Source of the DNA: Planotetraspora mira
GTDB taxonomy: Bacteria > Actinomycetota > Actinomycetes > Streptosporangiales > Streptosporangiaceae
NCBI RefSeq assembly: GCF_016863275.1
Contig: NZ_BOOO01000041.1
Span: 62,001 to 126,000, forward strand
DNA length: 64,000 bases
Reading direction: 5' to 3'
How positions within the stretch are numbered: position 1 is the first letter of the stretch; every line of letters starts with the position of its first letter. This document shows positions 61,841 through 64,000 of the stretch, piece by piece. The notes below the pieces were generated by a model, which made no database searches, was not told where the DNA came from, and saw only the letters and a program-made list of their open reading frames with translations. The position numbers and the translations under genes are program-made.

Positions 61841-61883
61841 CCCCGCGTTCGGCGGCGGTTGCTGCGGTCAGCCCTTCGCGGGC

Positions 61884-62366
61884 TCAGGCCGCGGCGCGGC
61901 GCTGGAAGGGCAGGTAGCGCTCGGCCAGATGCGGCCGGGCGGGCACGTCGGTCGGTTCGACCGAGACGATCCGGTCGAACCGGAAGGCCCGGATTCCCCG
62001 GCGCATCCGGCACCAGCCCACCAGATACCAGTGATCGCGGTGGACCAGGCAGGTCACCGGCTCGACGTCGCGGACGGTGAGCCGGCCGCCGGCATCGAGG
62101 TACTGCAGGCGGATCACCAGCCGTGCGCTGATCGCGTTCGCCACGGACCTGGCGCGCCGGGCGACGTCGGGGGGCAGCGGCGTGGTGAGGGTCGACAGGG
62201 TGGTGGCGATGACGTCGTCGTCCAGGTCGAGGTGCTCGAACGCGTGACGGAGCCCGCGACGGGCGGTCACGGATTGCGGCCCTGCCCCCAGATGAGCGAG
62301 GGACAGGGCCAGAGCGGCGAGTTCAGCGGTCGTCAGCGGTGCCGGGTGCCTTGTGACGTTGGCCAT
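61884..62366 (-). CDS. WYL-domain protein without a recognisable HTH
   Basis: The 160-residue protein contains a WYL domain: VANAISARLVIRLQYLDAGG, VTCLVHRDHWYLVGWCRMRR, GIRAFRFDRIVSVEPTDVPA, where the WYL is written WYLVGW. WYL domains bind nucleic acid or small nucleotides and usually follow a helix-turn-helix; here the first 60 residues (TTAELAALALSLAHLGAGPQ) do not look like one. So it is either a truncated regulator or a stand-alone sensor. It follows ilvD by 55 bp on the same strand. Confidence 0.82.
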   Translation of the reverse strand: MANVTRHPAPLTTAELAALALSLAHLGAGPQSVTARRGLRHAFEHLDLDDDVIATTLSTLTTPLPPDVARRARSVANAISARLVIRLQYLDAGGRLTVRDVEPVTCLVHRDHWYLVGWCRMRRGIRAFRFDRIVSVEPTDVPARPHLAERYLPFQRRAAA

Positions 62367-62421
62367 ACCTTGACGATAACTGGCACCACCGACATTTTTC
62401 CGAACGAATTATCGCAATCCG

Positions 62422-64000
62422 CTACCGAGACAGCTGCGTAAGGTCGCGGGACGCCCCGGTGGAGGCCGAGGTCGTCATCGCCGCGTACGCCTGCAGGGCC
62501 ACGGAGACCGGACGGTGCCGGTCGCGCGGGCGGAAGCCGCCGAGGTCGGCGATCAGCCGCTCCCGCCGGCCGGCGAGCTCGTCGTCGGCCACCTTCAGCT
62601 CGATGGAACGGCCCGGGATGTCGATCTCGACGGTGTCGCCGTCCTCCACCAGGGCGATCAGGCCGCCCTCGGCCGCCTCGGGTGAGGCGTGGCCGATGGA
62701 CAGGCCGGACGTCCCGCCGGAGAACCGGCCGTCCGTGACCAGGGCACATGCCTTGCCGAGGCCCTTGCCCTTGAGGAAGCTCGTCGGGTAGAGCATCTCC
62801 TGCATGCCGGGGCCGCCCTTGGGACCCTCGTAGCGGATGACGACCACGTCACCGGCCTTGACCTTGCCGCCGAGGATGCCGTCGACCGCGTCCTCCTGGG
62901 ACTCGAACACGACCGCGGGGCCGGAGAACCGCCAGATCGACTCGTCGACCCCGGCCGTCTTCACGATGCAGCCGTCGGGGGCGATGTTGCCGTACAGCAC
63001 GGCAAGTCCGCCGTCACGGGTGTAGGCGTGCTCCGAGTCGCGGATGCAGCCGTCGGCCCGGTCGAGGTCGAGCGAGTCCCAGCGGGCGCTCTGCGAGTAG
63101 GCCTTCACGGTCCGGACGTTTCCCGGAGCCGCGTGCCACAACTCCATCGCCTCGTCGGTGACCGTCGGGGACTTGGGGTCCCACTGCGAGAGGTGGTCGC
63201 CGAGAGAGGCGGAGTGGATGCTGTGGACACCGCGCTGCAGGAGCCCCGCCCGGTCGAGCTCGCCCAGGATCGCGGGGATGCCGCCCGCGCGGTGCACGTC
63301 CTCGACGTGGTACTTCGCGGTGGCCGGCGCGACCTTGCACAGGCACGGCACGCGCAGTGAGACCTCGTTGATCTCCTTGAGCCCGAAGTCGACCCCCGCC
63401 TCCCTGGCGGCCGCGAGCAGGTGGAGGATCGTGTTGGTCGATCCGCCCATCGCGACGTCGAGGGCCATGGCGTTCTCGAAGGCGTCGCGGGTGGCGATGT
63501 TCTTCGGCAGGACCGACTCGTCGTCCTGCTCGTAGTAGCGCTTGGTGATCTCGACCACCGTGCGGCCGGCCTCTTCGAAGAGCGCCTTGCGGGCGGTGTG
63601 GGTGGCGAGGACGGTCCCGTTTCCCGGCAGGGCCAGTCCGATCGCCTCGGTGAGGCAGTTCATCGAGTTGGCGGTGAACATCCCGCTGCAGGACCCGCAG
63701 GTCGGGCAGGCGTTCTCCTCCATCTCCAGGAGGTCGGCGTCGGAGACGCTGTCGTCGGCCGCGGCGATCATCGGGTCGATCAGGTCGAGTTTGCGGCCCG
63801 GTGTCTTGCCGGCCTCCATGGGGCCGCCGGAGACGAAGACCGTCGGGATGTTCAGCCGGAAGGCGGCGAGCAGCATGCCGGGCGTGATCTTGTCGCAGTT
63901 GGAGATGCAGATCAGCGCGTCCGCGCAGTGCGCGTTGACCATGTACTCGACGGCGTCCGCGATCAGCTCGCGGGACGGCAGCGAGTAGAGCATGCCGCCG
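62422..64000 (-). CDS. ilvD: Dihydroxy-acid dehydratase (5' part outside window)
   Basis: The N-terminal hundred or so residues lie beyond the right edge. Visible are [29 protein letters not shown], the Fe-S ligand region [50 protein letters not shown], and [20 protein letters not shown]. The enzyme converts dihydroxy-acids to keto-acids in branched-chain amino acid synthesis. The visible part is intact. Confidence 0.95.
   Translation of the reverse strand, partial: GGMLYSLPSRELIADAVEYMVNAHCADALICISNCDKITPGMLLAAFRLNIPTVFVSGGPMEAGKTPGRKLDLIDPMIAAADDSVSDADLLEMEENACPTCGSCSGMFTANSMNCLTEAIGLALPGNGTVLATHTARKALFEEAGRTVVEITKRYYEQDDESVLPKNIATRDAFENAMALDVAMGGSTNTILHLLAAAREAGVDFGLKEINEVSLRVPCLCKVAPATAKYHVEDVHRAGGIPAILGELDRAGLLQRGVHSIHSASLGDHLSQWDPKSPTVTDEAMELWHAAPGNVRTVKAYSQSARWDSLDLDRADGCIRDSEHAYTRDGGLAVLYGNIAPDGCIVKTAGVDESIWRFSGPAVVFESQEDAVDGILGGKVKAGDVVVIRYEGPKGGPGMQEMLYPTSFLKGKGLGKACALVTDGRFSGGTSGLSIGHASPEAAEGGLIALVEDGDTVEIDIPGRSIELKVADDELAGRRERLIADLGGFRPRDRHRPVSVALQAYAAMTTSASTGASRDLTQLSR

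Overview
The window is very GC-rich DNA with dense, actinobacterial-style coding: ATGA-type start/stop overlaps, frequent GTG and TTG starts, F420-dependent and SigE-family genes, GlbO, DnaE2 and DUF5990/DUF6504-type proteins. This points to a filamentous actinomycete (Actinomycetota). Streptosporangiales, for example a Nonomuraea or Streptosporangium relative, is my best guess. No rRNA is present to settle it; the only RNA gene seen is one tRNA-Arg(TCT).

Layout. 0-1.9 kb: a SigE-family sigma factor (cut by the left edge) with an overlapping membrane partner. 1.95-6.94 kb: a probable small island. A 66-bp copy of the tRNA-Arg 3' end plus its terminator lies 4.86 kb from the real tRNA-Arg. Between them are a decayed IS481-type transposase, a NarL/HPK7 two-component pair, a DUF998-like membrane protein and two unrecognised genes. 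7-14.1 kb: an oxidoreductase, a small-molecule kinase-like protein, cobD bracketed by two inverted arrays of a 53-bp repeat, an ABC exporter with a PucR-type regulator, a SHOCT membrane protein and a 33-aa membrane peptide. 14.2-20.7 kb: a quinone oxidoreductase, then a five-gene operon (binding protein, two permeases, ATPase, HAD phosphatase) divergent from a GntR/UTRA regulator. 20.8-25.5 kb: DUF6504-dnaE2 behind a LexA box, overlapped tail to tail by a DUF4328-like gene. 25.7-29.5 kb: an SGNH acyltransferase, DUF5990 and an F420 oxidoreductase. 29.5-33.5 kb: an FCD regulator divergent from lutABC, with tandem TGGTCTGACCA operators. 33.6-38.3 kb: a double GNAT, then cbiX-cobT-cobA for siroheme/cobalamin. 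38.3-42.2 kb: two adjacent GTPases followed by a third 53-bp array. 42.6-45.1 kb: LCP protein, ECF sigma factor and a second-type SSB. 45.4-51.5 kb: a GGDEF protein, EttA, a GH13 glucosidase, GlbO and an MscS channel. 52.0-56.9 kb: a TPR-regulator cassette containing a 24-codon gene overlapping a large TPR protein. 57-64 kb: purU, an S9 peptidase, HNH, GNAT, FmdB, WYL and ilvD (cut by the right edge).

The three most unusual items are: (1) three intergenic arrays of a fixed 53-bp unit with two conserved boxes in constant register, about five DNA helical turns per unit; (2) the regulator-GNAT-24-aa peptide-TPR/pseudo-ATPase cassette at 52.6-56.9 kb, which looks like a peptide signalling or peptide modification system; (3) the tRNA-Arg-associated island. 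Function is unproven in all three. Most of the rest is ordinary actinomycete core or accessory content. All family assignments were made by reading motifs, not by database search.
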